The translations under genes were made by a program, and so were the position numbers. Below the pieces are notes generated by a model. The model ran no database searches and was not told where the DNA came from. It saw only the letters and a program-made list of their open reading frames with translations. Shown piece by piece: positions 60,501 through 64,000 of a DNA stretch of 64,000 bases; within the stretch, counting starts at the first letter, position 1, and each line of letters starts with the position of its first letter. Where the stretch lies: NCBI GenBank assembly GCA_013397845.1, contig VZTG01001553.1, positions 153,338 through 217,337 on the forward strand, written 5' to 3'. This DNA is from Melanocharis versteri (taxonomy: Eukaryota; Chordata; Aves; Passeriformes; Melanocharitidae).

Positions 60501-63500
60501 AAAGAGAGAAAACAACCTGGGAATCTTTTCTAGAGCAGTCTGGAAACTGTGAAAAATCTGGAACCTTTCTTGCCAAGGAGACTGAAGCAGAAAGATGCTC
60601 CTTACATCTCTTGGTAGCAATAGGATCTGGCTCATACAAAGAAAGGCACTGAAAGTTTAGATATTCTTGTAGAAAACTTGAGGATAACACAGCCTAGAGG
60701 AGACAACTAGGATCTGTCCTGTAGGAACTCTCCTAAAAAAATTATATTTGCAAACTGGGACCTTTAGGCTATAGAGGCAGCTATATAGAAGCAGTTCAGG
60801 CAGACCAAGAACCTGCAGAGTTCGGCTCTGGGGGCATTTGAGGTCTGGCCTATTCCTCTGACTCTAATCCTTGTAGTTGTCTGCCTGTCAGAAAGGGGAA
60901 CTTTTAATCATTCTCTTCCAAAACTTTCCATCACAACTAAACCTTGACATGTTGAGATGGAAAGAACCTGCACCAAATCTTCAGAGAGAAAACACTAAAC
61001 AAATTTAGTGTCACTCTCTAAACAGCATCTCCTTTTATTTCCCTTTTGACAGCCCTGGGAGCTTCTGGGATTTTAAGCACTCAGCATACTTCAGTGTAGA
61101 TTGGAGAATGGGAGGGCATATGAACTACACCAGCAAGGACAAGGAGGTTGACAAGAAAAGCAAGAGGGATGCAGGTGTTCTGAGTACACAAGGTTTATGG
61201 ATGACTTATCCAGTAGTACACCATCAATTACACTGCTGCTGTCTCAGCTGGATGAACTCCTGGCAGACAGGAGGCAGCTGCAGATATGGATCCACTTTTC
61301 TGTCAGTCATGATCAAGACCAGCATTCCCCCCTCGTCCAAGTAGGTACATGTGTGCTCAGTTCTGCAAAGAAGTTACTGAAAGCATCACAAATTGCTCCC
61401 GAGGTCCATTGGCCATCTGCTGCTTCCCTACCTGGCTTGTTTGGCAGGTCAGTGCAGGGAAGCTGGCACCAACTTCATGCTCAGTTGGCAAAATTGCCAG
61501 ACATTCCTGAGCTCAGAGGAAAATGAGGATTAAAATCTTTCAAGTGGTTTCAACAGCTTTCTAGAAACCACTGCACTGTAAGACAAGTAGCCTCCCTGTT
61601 GCCTACAGAGTGCTGTTAAGACCCCTGGAGGGAAGGATTCCCACAGGACACAGTGTTTATCAGTAGCACAGCACCACTCACAATATGAATCATCACACAC
61701 CAATGCCACAGCCCCTACAATATGTTCCTAAATGCACAGTACAAGCAGCAAAAGATGTTATCTCTTTGTTTTCTCTTCAGCTCTCTTAGCTGGTCTGTGT
61801 CTTCGCTTGGTGGCTGTTTGTGAAAGGAGTTTTTGTGCTTGTGGATTTCTGTTCCAACCTCTAGATCTACAATAATCCCATAATTGTGATACCAAGCAGT
61901 GCCTGAAGACCATTTCATCACAGTCTGTATAATGTGCAAATACCATTAAGTTAGAGAGATTTTCTCATTAATTCTCCGTCCCAGTGACAAGCCAGAAATT
62001 AACACAATTGATTTTCCAGTCCCTGCTCATTATCAGTCATCCAAGAACTTGGTCATATCTCATGTGTCCCACCTGGGTCCCAGCATATATTTGCAGACTT
62101 CAACATATATTAAACTAGTAAAAAACAACAGTCATAGCAACATCTGGATTCCAACCCCAGACAAAAACAAACTGCGTATGTTCCTAACTCCTTTGGTGGC
62201 AAACTTCCCACTATGTACCAGTATCCTACAGAGAACCAGCAGAGCCCAGATTAAGGAACAACTGATTGTACACTGCCTGTTGTGTTAATATTTTCTGTCT
62301 TGCAAACAAAAAAAACCCCACACCTCTGTGTTGCTTTAAAAACTTAAAGAAAACAATTCATAGGGTGTTTGCTTCTTGGAAGAAGCAAATTCAGGCATCT
62401 GAAATGCAGTTAGTCCCACAAGCTCTCTGAGTCACCCTAGAGAGACTGCAAATAAGTGTAATCTTTTAAAATCATCAGTTCTCTTTGGCTTATCCAGAAA
62501 GTACTCAAAACAGGCTCAGAGATGGAATTATCACTAGATAATAATAACCTTTATGGAAGCTCTTTAAGGGTAATTCCAATCTTTTTTATTAGGTGACTTT
62601 TGAAATTTCCAGTACAGAAAGGTGGTACAGATTTGGAATACTAAGCAATAAGAGGTTAGAAGGGTATTTCAATGTGGAACTGTTTCTCCAGATAATTGGA
62701 TTCCTAATCCCTGAAAGGTCATGATCTCAGTTTACTGTGCTGGAATAGAAGGTGCCCAATTAGTCTTTTATGACATGATCCAGCATGGGCTTCTGCATTG
62801 CCTGCAAGGTAACAACTTGTAAATCATCACAGGGAAAAAAAATAAAGATTTTGCAGGTACAAGGAAGTCAGGCTCTGATAGACCAGCTCTGGAACAGGAG
62901 CGGGATGCACCTTTCTCCCAGATACTGTAAAACAACAGCTCACAACATCCACAAACACAAAGGATGATGAAGTCCATTTTCCAAAGGGTGCTAGCTTGTG
63001 TGGAAGAGCCTGCTCCTGTCTAAGCAGGGCTGGATACAAACCTCTGCAGCACAGACCTGGCAGTCCGCCTTGGCTGGGTAGTATTGCTCTGTGTTGTCAG
63101 CTTTTTCCTCAAGGTTATGGCAGTGAAAGGCAAGAGCATTAGCAGAAAAGCATGGAGGAAGGAGAGGTGTTCTCTTCTTTATAGAGAACCCATATTATAT
63201 CACAAAATAATCTCTCAAGGACTGTGAAGTGTTTGGCTACAGCACAGAGGAGCTTGTAAATACAGTGGAACCAACCTCTTGTAAAATGTCTTCACAAATG
63301 CAGAACAAAACACAGAGGAAGTCAAACACACTATCCCCATCTCTGTAGGGAGTTTACAAGAACTACCAATGGGCTTAAATCTAGTCTTAAACAACAACAA
63401 CAACCCAAAAAAACCCAAGCCAAACCAAAAAATCAGCAATGGTGTGTAAAACATCACTTCGCAGAAATTCATGAAGGTCATTCTCCAGATCATACCTGGT

Positions 63501-64000
63501 GTGTTCTTAGTACTATTAGTGCTATCAGTAACCACTGAATGTTTCATGAAAAGACTCTACCAATGACTACCAATGAAGACCATTCTACAATGAATGTGTC
63601 TCTGGAAAAGAAAGCATGCTCAAGGAACTGCTCCTTTCTGAATGAGACACTAGACGAAGACTGGTGCCAAGAGAGGAATAAAGATCACTGACAATCAGAC
63701 AAAATGATGTCACCTTCCAGGTACCTGAAGTGGCTGTGTCAGCACATGAAGCATTGCAGAAAGAAAATTCAACCCTTGTAGTTTCTGGAGATGAATCAAA
63801 TCCATTAATTTATTGATATGGGTAAGGCTTACTGTACCCAGATGATTTTGTAAGTTCTTAACTAGACCTTTTGAGCAGCCAAGGATCTTGTCTGAATCCT
63901 CTCACATACCAGTGCTGTCTCAGGGATGACATTTTGTTGTCTCTTTTTTTCACTTCACTGCAGACCACAGAGGTGTGCACTTTTTTCTAAATATGCTAAC

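Larger units (their letters stand above)
50346..64000. other. Unique non-coding DNA, no gene recognised
   Basis: About 13.6 kb without a recognisable exon, RNA gene or clear mobile element. Two AT-rich candidate blocks (55275-55500 and 57430-57560) are listed. There is a short ACA repeat at 63391-63404. The longest frame (57861-58313, +, 150 codons) resembles no family, has no signal peptide or splice context I can defend, and is of a length expected by chance in this much AT-rich DNA. Confidence 0.55.

Overview
This is non-coding DNA from a vertebrate nuclear genome, most likely a bird and plausibly a songbird. That reading rests on long AT-leaning unique sequence with sparse interspersed repeats, several solo endogenous-retrovirus LTRs (two beginning on the shared word TGTCATGG with 5-bp target duplications), no SINE-like A-tailed repeats, and two assembly gaps next to very CpG-dense sequence. 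The species and locus cannot be named from the sequence. I recognise no protein-coding exon, tRNA, rRNA, snRNA or CRISPR array. No open frame reads as a known protein, and the longest ones are chance frames, tandem-repeat frames or frames running through N. The window is best described as intergenic or intronic.

Layout. 1-4758 is unique DNA with one LTR-like segment (about 1560-2074, +). 4759-5193 is a solo LTR (+) of a family called A here. 5194-10585 is unique. 10586-12554 holds a ~0.98-kb block present twice in tandem; both copies stop inside an antisense family-A LTR at one-base N gaps, which looks like an assembly or haplotype duplication. About 12900-13565 is an antisense ERV-derived segment, and 17939 to about 18500 is an antisense LTR with a clear poly(A)/U5 end. 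21261-21733 carries a 156-bp direct repeat. 22136-23655 is a complete antisense LTR flanked by CCCTG target duplications; it contains a 502-bp gap and a 34-bp GC-rich minisatellite. 25957-26258 is a CATC-type microsatellite. 34004-34691 is a sense LTR (5-bp duplication with one mismatch). 40662-40821 is a 40-bp minisatellite. 46159-46530 is a very clean solo LTR with a perfect 6-bp duplication. 49431-50345 is a CpG-dense island, most of which is a 749-bp gap. 50346-64000 is unique DNA.

Between these lie several AT-rich blocks dense in homeodomain-type TAATTA/TTGATTA words, one with a POU octamer. They resemble vertebrate conserved non-coding elements, but conservation cannot be tested here.

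I found no evidence of a novel gene system. The most useful results are the base-precise solo LTRs, the suspected false tandem duplication, and the two GC-rich gaps, one of which could hide a promoter and first exon.
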